This document shows positions 34,901 through 47,346 of a DNA stretch of 64,000 nucleotides, in pieces; within the stretch, counting starts at the first letter, position 1; the number at the start of each line of letters is the position of its first letter. The position numbers and the translations under genes were made by a program. The DNA comes from Tetracladium setigerum (taxonomy: Eukaryota; Ascomycota; Leotiomycetes; Helotiales). The stretch spans positions 1,860,001 to 1,924,000 of the forward strand of contig PZJY01000002.1 in the NCBI GenBank assembly GCA_031472005.1, given 5' to 3'. Under the pieces are notes generated by a model. That model saw nothing but the letters and a program-made list of their open reading frames with translations. It searched no databases and was not told the DNA's origin.

Positions 34901-36074
34901 AATTCTCTCAACCGAGAAATCCACTTTCACTTCAGTTCCAAAGGGCAAGACCGTCAACGTGATCTCCACAACAACTATTCTTCAACAATTCACAGCACCT
35001 GTTCCAGTGATCTCTCGCACTGAGACCAGTGTGAGCGTTGTCAGTACTATTCAAACCGCCACACCCAAGGGCGTAACCAAGACAACTGTTCTATTCACGA
35101 CCGTTCCAGCTGGACCAACTGTGACGGTCAAAGCTAAGAAATCCATCACCTCTCTCATTTCTGTCACTACTACCGTTCTCAAAACGCAAAAGACCACTAC
35201 TACTCTCACGTGCATTCCAAAGCCTGCGGCGAAACGCAGCATTGAAACAGAGGAAGAAGAGCAAAGCCCGAAGCTCAAAAGACGACAACTTGCCTCATCC
35301 GCATCAACATCAGCAACGATTCCTGTTGTAACAGTCTACACGACACTTCCCCTTTCCACCAGCACAATTCTCTCTATTTTCACTCTCCCCACAACTACCA
35401 CCCTCATCGGCGCACGCACAACTCTAACCGCAACCTACACAACCTATATTCTTAAAACGAGTATTCTCCCGGGTCAAACATTCACCTCGACCATCTCCTC
35501 CATCTCCACAGTCGCCAAAACCACCACTTTGCCCATTCAGACAAGCACTGTAACCATTAATCTTCAAGGGACCTCAATTGCAACACTTTCAATTAAGGGA
35601 ACAACCGCCACGGAGACAGCGACGATTTTCTCAACAGTGAAGACTCAAACAGTGACTCTCAAGGGTGAAACCATCAACTCCCAGACAACACAAACATTTG
35701 CAACAACACTTACTCAAACGCTACCGGCACAAACTGATATCACGACTCTCACATCCCTCAAAACACTCACCACGACGCTCGTTCTCCCTACACCGACAAC
35801 CACCATCTCGGCGCTTACCACGATCCAGAAAACATCTACTATCGTCCCGGCTACCGTTACGAAGGTATTCTCGGTGGTGAAGCTCAGTACGGTGAAGGTC
35901 ACGGTTACGTTGCCAACGAGCACGGTCGTGGTTAGTAAGACAAGTGTGATTAGCTTGCCTACGCCGACTGTGACGAGCACAGGGACGGTGGTAAAGACTA
36001 CGACGATTAAGTCAACAAGGACAGTGGTTGTGGTTGGGACGAAGACGGCAAAGGGGGCGGCTACTTGTGCATGA
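28906..36074 (+). CDS. Giant secreted protein with five tandem pectin-methylesterase domains
   Basis: Four exons (28906-29080, 29126-33540, 33591-33899, 33946-36074) encode a signal peptide (about residues 1-24), then five CE8 pectin-methylesterase-like beta-helix domains joined by Ser/Thr-rich linkers, then about 540 Ser/Thr-rich residues. The five domains begin near 29126, 30270, 31280, 32340 and 33390. Each opens with an (A/P)G-x-Y-x-E block. Domains 3-5 keep QDTL, DF(I/V)WG and the Arg of (G/A)RP; domain 2 keeps DFFWG and an Arg but lacks QDTL; domain 1 lacks all three. Pectin methylesterases de-esterify homogalacturonan. Four one-base deficits break the frame: C4 31620-31623, A2 32568-32569, C3 34119-34121 and 34193-34197. 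Adding one base at each gives 2,343 residues exactly in frame. Either the calls are wrong or the gene is newly decaying. Confidence 0.83.
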
Positions 36075-36502
36075 AGATATTTCTCTTTGGGACGTGTATA
36101 ATATACTAATTTCGGACTGATCTATAAGTGATTGCTTGGATTGCATTGGTGTCCCTTCTAAAACATACTGCCTGGGTAACTATGCACATCGATTAGTTTT
36201 TCCAGAATCAATATCACTTGATATTCATCTGATCTTTCAGTCCCCTCGTCAGATATGTTTGAGATTTTCATAATTTTAGATAGACCTTTTAGATCTTAGA
36301 CTTTAATACAAGTAAAGGCCTTCACTGGCCTACCTTGTTTTTGAAAAGAACTTGAGCCTCCTAACCTCAACCCTGCCGTCCCAATGCCCGCGCCCAAAAA
36401 AATGCATCATAACCGTTCCGCCCACAGTATCATCGCTTCGTTCCATTTTCCTTCCCTTCATTAATTATTTACCTCACGCTGATCTTCACGAAAGCAATCT
36501 CA
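36075..36502. other. Intergenic spacer between convergent genes
   Basis: AT-rich 428-bp spacer after the PME stop codon and after the IKS1 stop codon. No gene or RNA is seen. Confidence 0.5.
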
Positions 36503-38798
36503 TCATCCCTCAACCTTCCACTCATTATTCACTACTCCTCCCCTTCCCTCTTTCACGCATAATCCTCCGCTACTAAAACTTAAAACCAAAGTCAACACTA
36601 GTGCGTGCACCACCGCAAAAGACGCCACAAATCTCCAACGTAACTTATTCCCCAGCGCCAACTCCAGAGCAGCAAGAATCATAAGCGGCCACCAAACCGC
36701 TTCCCTCGTTGCAACCGGTCCACATGGCTTGGTGATACTCGCGATTTTCACGAAAAAGATGAAAAGGCGAAGTGCGAGGTGGAGCGATTGTCGGTGGAGT
36801 GTTGTCCATGAACGGAGGAAGTGCTGGTGGAGTGCTACTTGGTGTTGGAAGCGGGAGAAAGGTGTTGAGGGTGGGGGCATGAGAAGGGGGGTGTTGATGG
36901 TTGGTTTTATGAGGGGCGATGGGTGAGGGTGGTTTGGTGAGCGGAGGTTGGGCTCTAGGGATAAGTTGCGATTTGGTGAGTTGCTTTGAGACGGGCCTTC
37001 TATTGGGGATGGTTCTTCGATGTAGGGTCGTGAATTCATTCGCTTGGTTGGCTCTGCGAGTTATCAGTATGGAGTTAAATGCTTTTTTGCAAAATATATG
37101 ACATACCGTTTACGGGCGTTCCTGGTGGCATTGGGGAATCTATTGCCTGGATTATTCTGCCTGACATGCCAGAGGAGCTCCCATTTCTCGATCGTGGTGG
37201 ATTTTCCAGACCCTTCTCCGTACGAATTGCGTGCAAAATATCGTTCGCACTTGGCCGATCGGCTGGGTTAATTGCCAATAACCGTTTCAAGAAATTATAA
37301 AGCTGATTGGGCAGCTCTGGTCGTTCTTTTCGTTCGTCCTGGAACCCAGACCAGGTACTGATCTCAGCACGGAGCAGGTCAATGTCTTCAAATTCTTCCT
37401 GGATGTTATCTGCCGATTTGTAGGGTAGACGACCAAAACACATGAAGTACAATATCATCCCTAAGCTGAATATGTCTGACTTTGTGGTAAAATTTCCATA
37501 CCTGCCAAATTCATCTTGTCTCAAAACTTCCGGTGCGCAGTAGGATATCGTGCCTGTGGATCCTGTGGATTTGCGAACGACGTTCTCCGCTTGAACTTCG
37601 CCAAAGTCGCTGATCAGACATTTGAATTCATTCCCGTCTCTGTGAAGGAGACAGTTGCTTGGCTTGAGGTCTCGGTGTATGTAATTTGATTGGTGAAGAT
37701 GCGCAAGACCAGAGGCAATGTCCTTGAAGAACGAGTAGATCTCTTCGAATGCTAGCTTTCGCTGCGAACGTAAATCGGGCCTATCTGAATGACCCCTTGA
37801 TCTTCGTCGCATTTGCTCTTTCAGTAGCTCCTTGGTGCTAGTGGCCCCAGGTCTTTGCCCAATAATGTAATGGAGCAAGTCGCCGGAATTGCAGTATTGT
37901 TGCAGTATGAAGGCGCATGGAATCGAGGGACTGAATCTATTGAGCTTGACGTCTTCTAGCCAGACGTGGCGATATGAGACCAAATTTGGATGCGAAAGTC
38001 CTTGGAGGAGTTGTACCTCGACGAGAACTGGATGCGTTAGACGCAGTCACAAGCTATTGGCTCACCCACTTACCCTTCTCCAACCATAGATGATCATCGC
38101 CGACTGGCACCCTCTTGCAAGCGAATTGGCCTGTTATTGTCAGCGCAGTTCCAAAATATCTCTCGAGAGTCCAGACCTAAATTGACACCATCAAGCACAT
38201 GTCTCACCAACAGCACCACGCCCTTTCCACCTCTCCCCAATTCCTTCTCCTCAACAAAGAAGGTCTTGAAATAATCCGGGCTGAGCGCCTTCTTCTTAAT
38301 GCTATGTCCAGTTTGTGGCGCCGGTGTACTATTTACAAACTCGGCATCCGTGACAGAAGCGCTTGCTTCATTGCTGCTTGTTGGAAATGCGGGTTGTACC
38401 AGCCTCCGAATTGGACTTGACGGTGGACTGTGTTGCTCGAGACCGCCATTTGCTTCGCGCAGCATTCGAAAGTACTCAGGACTTATGTAAGGCGTCGCGA
38501 GGGATGCAGGACGATGAGGAGATGAGCTTCGCTCGTGCGAATTGCTGCGATAGGGTCGGTGGCATGTTGGACAATTTGGATCGTCGTTGAAGGAGGAATT
38601 CGCGCCTCTCAAGATGAGCTGCTGGGTTTGGGGATCGCGGATGACAATGGCATCATTGTGCCGGCTATTTAATTAGATATCAGCATAGGGCCCTTGATAG
38701 TTCTATCCGCCTGCTTGAGAGGATTTGCCAGTAAGGTAGAGCTTGACCTACAGCACAACTTCGCGGCTATCGCGAGACGAATATGGGACCAAGGACAT
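36503..38798 (-). CDS. IKS1: IKS1-type serine/threonine protein kinase
   Basis: Five exons (38798-38752, 38664-38177, 38130-38074, 38027-37107, 37053-36503) give 687 residues. The N-terminus MSLVPYSSRDSREVVL runs across the first intron into RHNDAIVIRD and CPTCHRPY, a combination I recognise from fungal IKS1 proteins. The kinase domain has a Gly-rich loop (LGRGGKG), the beta-3 Lys in ACKRV, HRDLKPSN, DFGE and YCAPE, so it should be active. Hydrophobic segments near the C-terminus (LFIFFVKIA, WWPLMILAALELALG, VVHALVLTLVLSF) suggest membrane attachment. Yeast IKS1 was named as a suppressor related to IRA1; its role is poorly defined. The start is supported by the tiny first exon fitting the family N-terminus in frame. 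Confidence 0.92.
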
Positions 38799-39865
38799 GA
38801 TATTCGACTTAGGAGCTTGGTGGCTTTGGAGATGGCATTGTGTGATGAAGCTGGGACGCAGACAATAACAAGGCGTTGGTGGTGAAAGAAATGTGGGATG
38901 TTGGTGTTGTTGTTGTTGTGTTGTTGTTGTTGTTGTTCTTATTGTTATTGTTGTCTAATTCCTTTCAATTGAGACATGAGCGTTGGAATGACGATTTTGG
39001 CGGCCATTGTTTTGGAGCTTCCCCACACTTTGGACGGCCGCCACCTTTGTTCCACAAAAACACAAAAACAAGCATCGGGAATCTGTGGGTTTGTCTCGAC
39101 AACTACACATCACATCACCCTTCTTTGCCTTGAAAATCAATTGTCGCGATGGTGCAGTCGAATTGAATTCCATGATGGGATCAAAGAACAATTGTATTCC
39201 TCTAGAGCATCATAATGGCTGTCCTACTCGAGCTAATATTGCGCTCCCTAGTTCCGCTTCCGCGAAGGCCAGCGTCTGGTCAACTTCACACCACTAACTC
39301 CATGAGCATCTTTGCCTAGGGAATACTCCAATATTCTTCGTCAGAGCTGCATCTTGAGGCTCCTCTGCCTTACTCAAGCTCAATCAATGATGGCGGACTT
39401 TTGGCGATATCATTCTTCCAGGACCACATTCCATGGGAATGTCATTCGCGGCTGAGATCAACGGAGTACTTGCCTGGTCTGGTGGCTTGCCTCGCATGTG
39501 AGACATTTTGCAGTCAATATCTTATCTATTGGGCTTCAAGTGAGGCTCGAGCCAGCCGAAAAACAAAGTGTGGAATAAGTTCCGGGAATTCCTCTCAGAC
39601 TAAGAATACGGCACTCACAGTTTACCTCACATAGATTGACTACCTACTACTGTAAGACGGCGATATCCTCACCCGCAACCCAGCCGTACAACACCAAAGG
39701 TTGCTCCCGCAAACAGTCTAAATATAGAATGGTGGCTTGAAAAATCACCTCGATCAATATGGACGGCAATATGGACGGGAATTTCATATCTTGATTGCGA
39801 CCCCGCAATCTAGCCACCTCGTTGGGCGGTCTTTCTTGTTTCCTTTTTCAAAACGTCAGAAAAAA
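38799..39865. other. Divergent intergenic region, IKS1 and DUF3176 genes
   Basis: About 1.07 kb between two start codons. It contains a TTG microsatellite at 38901-38953, about 100 bp upstream of the IKS1 start, so the transcript would carry a CAA-rich leader if it begins further upstream. No gene is supported here. Confidence 0.5.
38901..38953. repeat. TTG trinucleotide microsatellite
   Basis: An interrupted TTG/TTA tract of about 53 bp lies upstream of IKS1. On the IKS1 sense strand it reads as CAA repeats. Unstructured CAA-rich leaders favour translation in other fungi; that role here is only a suggestion. Confidence 0.8.
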
Positions 39866-41817
39866 ATGGATGCTGTAGGGAAGGAAAGCGGATATTCACA
39901 CGCGTATCCAGACGCGAACGAATTTCAATATCTAAACCGTTCCCCTCAAGCCAGTATCCGAGCCTTCCCAACTCAAGACCAGAATTCTGCATCAACCGCT
40001 CTCAGGTCAAAACAAGCCAACACTGAAGTTTGGGGGGAGGAGCCACTCGGGAACACACATCACACCCAACATGGCCACAATATCTCATCGCGACCTAAAC
40101 GTTCGTTTTTCAGTATTCTTGGATCCTGGGTCTGGGAACTTTTGAGTTGTGTCATAGCCGTGGGAGCACTAGCTGGGATTTTCGTTGTGCTTCGACAGTT
40201 TAATGGAAGGGCTTTGAAGGATTGGCCTTATAGCATCACAATCAATACGCTCCTCTCGATTTTGATAACGATCGTAAAGGTTGCGATTGTAGTTCCCTTG
40301 GCTGAAGGGATTTCGCAATTAAAATGGTCATGGTACCGGAGGAGTGAGCGATCGCTGAGCGATATGGTTGTTTTCGACAGCGCCAGTCGCGGTGTATTTG
40401 GAGCGTTGAAACTTCTGTTTACCAAGAGTCCTTTGTACGAACCTTTCTTAGATCTCACACACCCTTGTCGAATTCCTGCTCATAGTATTCCAATAGCCAT
40501 TTAGCGACGATAGCATCATTTTTGTTTCTGGCATCCTTCGCTATCGGCCCCTTCGCCCAACAAATCGTTCAAATCGGCCAACGTTCCATCACCACCTCCA
40601 CCATCGCCTCAGTGCCTACCTGCTCCGGCGAATATACCGACATCCAAATGGGTGCCTCCTCCGCAATCTTTGAAGTCAAACTCTCAACCTTCGGCGCAAT
40701 TTACAACGGGTACTACCAAAACTCATCCCGCGCCCCTCTCGAAGTCGTTTGTCAGAGTGGAAACTGCACTTTCGAGAAGTATCAATCCCTTGGATTCTGT
40801 AGTAAATGTGCAGATATTTCAAGCGAACTGGTGATGATGGATTCAGGAACTGGGAGAGTTGTTACTTCGGATAAGTGTGCGGAGATAGAGTGTACTTATG
40901 ATCTGAGGAATGGAAGTTTGAAAGCTGGTTCTGGTCGAGGCGTAACCATCACATCCACCACATACTGGGACCTCCTCCATCCAGACCTAGCAAATATCGA
41001 CGGCATCGTCAACTTCACCAGCATCTACCCCAGACCGGTTGCTCGCGGCTCCACCACTGCCAAAGCAAGCGCATACGAATGTTCTCTCTATTTCTGCGTC
41101 AATCAATACGCCGGCCGCGTTGACGCTGGGAATTTCACGGAGATCGCAACGGAGATCCCTTCAAGTGTTACATACGGCGAGAATTACAATTCTACAATTA
41201 CGCCTGAAAGGTGCGTTGTGAATGGGATTGAGAAAGTAGCGCCGTACGAGGAGCAAGATAGGGAGAATTGTACGTATGCGGTAGGCATATTCAACCGCCG
41301 CGCACTCAATCAAGTCATCCGCCCTCTATTACAAGGCAACGGTACATACAGCGCTGGAAGACGGGAGTGGAACCCTACTTCCATTCGAAGGATTGGCGAT
41401 CAAGAAGACAACTCTATCGACACGGTGGATTATGTCTTCAAATCGCTCGCGGATAGATTGACGACGCACGTGAGGAACGAACCCGATATATGTAGCAGCC
41501 ACGTCCCCGGCACAGTCTGGGAGAACGAAGCGTACATCACCGCGCGTTGGGTATGGATTATCTATCCCGTGGCTATTGTGGGTGCGAGCGTTCTGCTTCT
41601 CATTGCGATCATTGTCAGGACGTGGAATCAGTATATTTGGAAATCGTCGCCGTTGGCATTGGTGTTTTTGGGAATGCAGGATCAGAGGAGGTCGGATGGC
41701 GTGACGCATCCTGTTTTTCCGGCGACGCCGGCGGTGGGGAGTATGGAGGTGTCTGCGGGGGAGATTAGAATGAGGCTGGATAGGGAGGGGAGGTGGGATA
41801 TTACTGGGAATCGATGA
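39866..41817 (+). CDS. DUF3176 multi-pass membrane protein
   Basis: Two exons (39866-40434 and 40497-41817) give 629 residues. After a disordered N-terminus there are membrane segments at WVWELLSCVIAVGALAGIF, NTLLSILITIVKVAIVVPL and, across the intron, HLATIASFLFLASFAIGPF. A long Cys-containing extracellular region with several N-glycosylation sites follows (CQSGNCTFEKYQSLGFCSKC), then a final segment near residue 550 (YPVAIVGASVLLLIAIIV). This layout, with SRGVFGALKLL before the third segment, is the DUF3176 family, expanded in filamentous fungi and of unknown function. The 62-bp intron uses GTACGA and AATAG and removes an apparent stop codon. The ATG at 39866 is the first in frame. Confidence 0.88.
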
Positions 41818-42228
41818 CGACGATTTTATATATATATCATATTTGGGGCTTATAACCTGTAGTAGGGGCTCATAAACTGTTGTCTTCAAATGTAGAATCT
41901 TACACTGAGGACTGGGTGCCGCCAGTGAGAAGTCATGGTAGATTGAAAGCACGATATTTAATGATGTTGCACAGGATTAGCTCAAGTGAGAGATCAAATA
42001 GTACATGTCGGTGGCATTTTCTTTCCGGTTGAGTTACGAGTTGCTGGTTTGACCCTCGTGTTATGAGCCTAACGAGATTGAAACAGGCCGTGGCAGTCGT
42101 GCTCCTGGCAGCGTTCCCTTTATGACAGATTACCCGGTAGGAATTACTTGGTGCTATTAAGATTAAGGACAATCTCAAAGTATAACCACGAAATGATTAT
42201 AAATTCATAGATAATCATTTCAAATTCT
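41818..42228. other. Intergenic spacer between convergent genes
   Basis: AT-rich 411-bp spacer; both flanking genes end here. The minus-strand frames in it are antisense or chance. Confidence 0.5.
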
Positions 42229-44438
42229 CTACACAATAACAACCTCCCGTTCCAGCGACACATCTTTCCAATCCCCCCACCACCCAGACGCAATAACCAG
42301 ACAAACCCGTTCCCAACAACCCTTCTGCGTCGCCGATTCCCTCACAAGCAAACCCATCGTATGCGTCCTCCGCCACGTCATAACCTCGCCCATCACCGCT
42401 CCAATATGCGCAATAACATAAAGATACTTCCTTTGAGTGTGCTGATTCCCTGCAAATTCGGCCCAGTCATCCTCGGTGTCCAGATAGAGAGTCGAGTCGG
42501 GCAGACTGGCACTTGAAATTTTGGGCTGCATCTTGAGATGGTATGATTTTTCCTGGCGAACTTGATGCGAGATGCCGTATTTATTCCAGTATCCTATCGA
42601 TGAATTGCTTGTTTCCTTTATCGGTTCCCCGTCGCATTCTCGAATGGTGACATCAGCGACGGATGTTCGTATGCGTATCTTGCCACTTGATATCGGACCC
42701 ATTGCATTCTCACCAGATGGTACACACGACCCATCCAGAATTTGCCAGATAACCTCTCTCGGCATGGAAAAGACGCAAAAACGAACACCGCCCTCGATTG
42801 AAGCCCATGAGAAAGACGGTGCGCAATATTGTTTACGCCTGTCACAGGGCATGTCGAGGTTATTTTGGCCCCGCCATAAAAGCTGCTCCGTGGCATCGTC
42901 GAGCCAGATTCCTCCGAGATAGTTGTCATATGGTTTACCAAATTTCGAGGCTACTCCGACGAGGGCTGAAAGTCTGTCTTGCTCGTTAGTTAACACACGT
43001 CTGGTGTATATCTCAACAAGTCGCTTCCATGACTTGTTCTGGTCAATTGTTTGTCTTCGGGTTGTGCTGCTACTGCTTGATAAACCTCTGGTGGCGCTTC
43101 CATCGCCACGTTCGGTCATCAAGAGATATTTTGTGAGGTCGTTTTTTGTGTATGAGTCGTGGGTAGATAATAAGCCACATTCGCATCGAGAAGTTGTTTT
43201 GCATTGCCAATGGAGCTCGATCTCGGAGAAGCAAATCTTGCGTCGAGAGAGGATCTCCTCTTGCATGATCCATCCCCGATTTTGGAGATGAGATTTCGGC
43301 TTGTCTGCCAAGCAGAATGCTTCATCGATATTGTTTGGATAGTAAGGAAAGTTGTAAGTCATTAATATCGAGTGCACTTCGTCCGTTTTCGGATGTCGAT
43401 ACTCAATTTCCATTGTCCTATCCATAACGGACTGTTTATCTTCCTCTGATTGGAAAAGGCCTTCGTCGCAATTGCTGGCTCGTTCAGCAAACAGTGTTGC
43501 ATATGCATTTTCGTAAATATCGCCCATCTTGGCAGCTTGGATCTCCCAGTCCTGTTGATCATCCTGAACGATGCACAGAGAATCAATCCAAAGAAATCGA
43601 ATTCCTAGTGAACGAGTCACCTCTATGGCGTGTTTGAAGGTTAGAGGAAACCTATCCAAGGGAATTCCTCGAGAAAATTCCTGGAGAGTTTTTCGATTCG
43701 TTATCAACATCTTACTATTAGAATCCAAAGCACCCCAGCGGTGGCTAAGAGCCATGTAACGTCCCGTCTGGCCGTGGGTAGTTTTGAGAAACGGGGTTAC
43801 TTTCTCGGTCCCAACATCAATCACCCTCGAAGGGAGGATTGGAGGTGTAATCTGTTGGCATGCCTTGTGAGATGCCTGACATTCGTGGATCCATGAAGAG
43901 AGCATTTGTATATCTCGCATTGGATTGCGAGTAAATGGAGATTTACCGGCAATTGGTAGCCATGGAAAAGGTGAGGAAGTACTTTCTGGAGTTTCTTAGG
44001 TTCTGAAAGTGGTAAGATTATAATGAAAGGCAACTCACCTCCATTTGCTGCTAGAATTACTAGAGTTTCCGACGCTTCAAGCTCGCCGGTGGCATCTGTT
44101 CCGAAACAAAGTCCAAAGACACCACCATTACCAGACCACGTCGATACAAAGTCAAACCCCTCGATTGCTGTACCTACTTCCCACAGAAGAGAGCAGGCGG
44201 GGCAGCCTCCTTCTGCAGTTCGGGATAAATCCGCTTTTGTAACAGTTTCCTCTGTGCATGCTACCAAGGGAGCGCAACTGCATGATCTCGATGTGACTGG
44301 ATCATATACAGACAGTTTTGAGACGAATGTCTCCTCGTCCTGGATCCTGATCTCTGGGATCCCACTATCTCTTGGTTGCGGAACAGGGTCCTGGACATGG
44401 CTTCGCTTCCTCAATCGATTTTTTAAATTTTGAAGCAT
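42229..44438 (-). CDS. HET-domain (heterokaryon incompatibility type) protein
   Basis: Two exons (44438-44039 and 43985-42229; 53-bp intron) give 718 residues. The HET core is clear: YMALSHRWG near residue 200, ITNRKTLQEF, then FLWIDSLCIVQDDQQDW and the A-x-MGDIYENAYATL block. The N-terminal 130 residues carry a Cys-rich CPACSLLW motif typical of HET proteins. The C-terminal half has the usual RGWIMQEEILSRR and W-rich blocks. HET domains trigger cell death in incompatible hyphal fusions, and expanded copies are common. The frame is intact. It lies about 15 kb from the gasdermin-like gene, so direct linkage of function is not implied. Confidence 0.93.
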
Positions 44439-45645
44439 TGTAATTTCTGGGAAGTAATTTATACTTATGTACAGCTCGTGAATGATGCTTAGTAACGCGA
44501 TTCAACAATCCTGATTAGAAAGTGAATTCTCAGTGCACTTCTGTCCTGGTAAGATAGAAACTGAGCGTATTTAATAGTTGGGACGGCTAGTTGAGGTGCT
44601 GATTTCAGCTGGTTCCACAGACGCCTTGACCTCAAGTTCTCGACTTGAACATCGCGCTTCGAGGCTGGTCAAAATTCCGAGTGAATGAGCTTCAGTTGGC
44701 ATTAATACATCCCGATTTGTTGGTAGCAGATGAATCGATGGTGGGGCAATAATAGACCATGTCGTTGTGTAAGCACAATGGGGGAGCGAGCCGAAGGAGA
44801 TAGTTCCGAAGTTGACGTTGCATGCGCTATCCCGATACGGATAGTGCCTACTTTATTAGATGGGTCAAGAAGAAGTGTTGGATTTCCAAATATTCGGATT
44901 TAATAGCTAAGCAACAGATTCTTATAATATTAGGACTAGTTTCTAAAGAAGAAACAAACTTATACTTCGAAAAAATGTAATCTTATTTCATTCCAGCGAA
45001 AGTCTACTTTAACTTCACCTGTTACAGCATTCTGCCTTCGTAGATGTGGTGGTAACCTTTCAAACAAAGACACACACAACAATCAGTAGCAACAGAAAAT
45101 AGGACTATTTTCCACCTGATCTTGAAAAGACATCTTCAACACACAAAGCAATCTCACTTATTGCACAGATTCAAAGACTCAAAAGGCTTGAACTGATGAT
45201 GATCTAAAAACCTCCATGGAATTTAATGAATTTGGCTGTGCATGCATGCAACCTCGCTTCGACTCTCAACGTCCACAATCCACATCCCACCCCAGATCAG
45301 TAAATATCTAACTAACAGTCTTCCCCCGCGGCAAGAACAGTCTACCTATCTGCAAGTAAGGCGCAGTGCCCTATGTATTGGCCAAACGACGAAAAGAAGA
45401 AAACAAAACGCTGAAATATCAAATTCTCCTCCCCTGTTCCACCCTCGCTCTTCCTCTCCCAATCTACCTACGTATGCAAGAAAGTATCCCACGCATTGCA
45501 TATAACTAAAATGTGTACTTGCGTCTGTTTTGCTTTCCACGTTCTTTTTGCGTCATTTGATTCGTTCGTCGCGATCTCTCTTCATCAAATTCTTCCGAAC
45601 GCCGAATGAAGGAGAGGAGAGAGAGACTAAAAAACGATAACCAGA
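44439..45645. other. Intergenic region
   Basis: About 1.2 kb upstream of the HET gene and downstream of the J-protein gene. No frame of note is seen; small frames at 45242-45540 lack features. Confidence 0.5.
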
Positions 45646-47346
45646 TCAAGCACGAGGAACGTTGGGCGCGTCAGCTGCAGCGGCTTCCGCGGCAGAGGCG
45701 TGGGTGTGGGTGTGGGTGTGGGCCTTGGGGTCCTTGTCCTTGCCTTTCTTCTTGTGCTCTTTCTTTGCAGCTGCTTCGGCGACGAGTTGTTCGAATGCCA
45801 TGTAATCGCCCTCTTCTTCTGGGTTGCGCTGAGCCTGTTGTTTCATTCACGTGTTAGCGTCTACTCTCAAGCTTGGGGCATATGGTTTGTTTGTTGTGTG
45901 TTTGTGCTTGCTTGGAGGAGAAATGTAACATACCTTGAGATAAATCTCACCGCAAAGAACCAAGGCCTGAGCACGTTCTAAGCGCTTCGCCATCGAAACG
46001 GACTTATCATTCAGAACTTGATCGCACACATCACGCAGCACACCCTGGATCTCGAATTTACTTCCTCGCCACGCGGCTGTGAGAATCTTGCCTGTGACAC
46101 GACGTTCGTACTCGACTTTCTTCTCATCAGTCCAATCTTCGCCGCCTCGTTCTTCCATCCTAGCCATTTCCTCCATTGTCTGTTGCGCATCGATGGCACT
46201 TGAGATGGTGTTCCAGGTATCCTTGGCCAAAGTTCCCTTGTCCTTTAATCTCGAGAAGAAACCACCGATTCCCATGAACTTCTGAGACTTCAACATTGCG
46301 GAGGCTTTCTGCATGTAGGTTTGACCAATTGCATGGAGGATATCCAGGCCAAAGGACTCCATCTTCAGGTTCTCGACTTCGAGTTGGGTCTTTCCCTGGA
46401 ATGCCCTGGTGACATCAGAGCCTTTATCGGTTTCGGTCCAGATGCTGATTCGGTCGATGAGCTTCTTTGCTAAGGTGTTGACACGTTCTTCGCGTATCCT
46501 CGCGCGCTCCTTCTCATAGGCAGCGAGTTCCGCACGTTGAGCTGGTGTTAAGCCGCCCTTCTTTGCTCCCTTCTTCCTCAATTCCTTCTCCTCTTCCGTC
46601 AGGTCCGAAGGTGTGTTTCGTAGCTCCTCATCAGACTTCTCCGTAAGGGCATGGCGTATTGGGATACCCTGTCGTCTTGGGGTCGAGGTACCAGAGTCTG
46701 ATGGGGAAGCATGCGATTTCTCTGATGCCGCAGGTGCCTCAGCATATGCAGGACTTGGAGCAGCCTTCGTAGGTTCTGCAAATGGGACCTTCTTTTCATC
46801 ATACGAATAATCAGGAGGACCAGCAGCGGGAGGCGCATGACTTGCAGCCGCAGCGGCTCTCGCCTTCTCATCCGCGATACTCTGCTCCTTTGCCTCCTTC
46901 TCACCCGGGAACTCCTCCTCGGCCTCCTCTTCGCCTTCTTGCATCGTGATATCCATCGTCTTCGTCAGATCCTTCATGAGCGAGATCTCTCCAATCAGAT
47001 CTATGAATGCCTCCCCACCGAATATCGTGCCGAAGAATTCAGCTGGATCAGCGAAACCCTCGGAGGGCAATGCGCGCTCCTTTCCATATTTGTCGTATTG
47101 CTTGCGGAGGTCGTCGTTGCTGAGGACTTGGTAGGCTTCACCGATTGCTTGGAATTTTTCGTGGGCGGTATCGTCACCTGGGTTCTTGTCTGCGCGGGGT
47201 TAGATCGAGGGTGGCAGGAGGGAGGGGTGCAAGAACTTGCCTGGATGTGTGATAATCGCGAGTTTGCGGTATGCCTTCTTGATTTCCAGCTCGGTAGCAT
47301 TGGTTTTGACACCTAGAGCGTCGTAATAGGTTGTATCGACAACCAT
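45646..47346 (-). CDS. J-domain co-chaperone of the CAJ1/DJP1 (DnaJ-X) type
   Basis: Three exons (47346-47241, 47189-45934, 45834-45646) give 516 residues. The J domain occupies residues 4-70 and should stimulate Hsp70 ATPase. Its HPD motif is formed only after splicing: exon 1 ends with CAT CCA G and exon 2 begins AC AAG. That intron has a GC donor (GCAAGT) rather than GT. After an acidic Ala-rich linker, residues about 220-450 form the DnaJ-X region found in yeast Caj1 and Djp1, which act in nuclear or peroxisome-related protein handling. The C-terminus carries KKKGKDKD and a (His-Thr)4 run. The start is fixed by the J domain and the frame is intact. Confidence 0.93.

Noticed and set aside
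40435..40520. Apparent frame break and stop codon in the DUF3176 gene
   Set aside because: A 62-bp intron with donor GTACGA (40435) and acceptor AATAG (40496) restores the frame and the family motif HLATIASF, so no lesion is needed.
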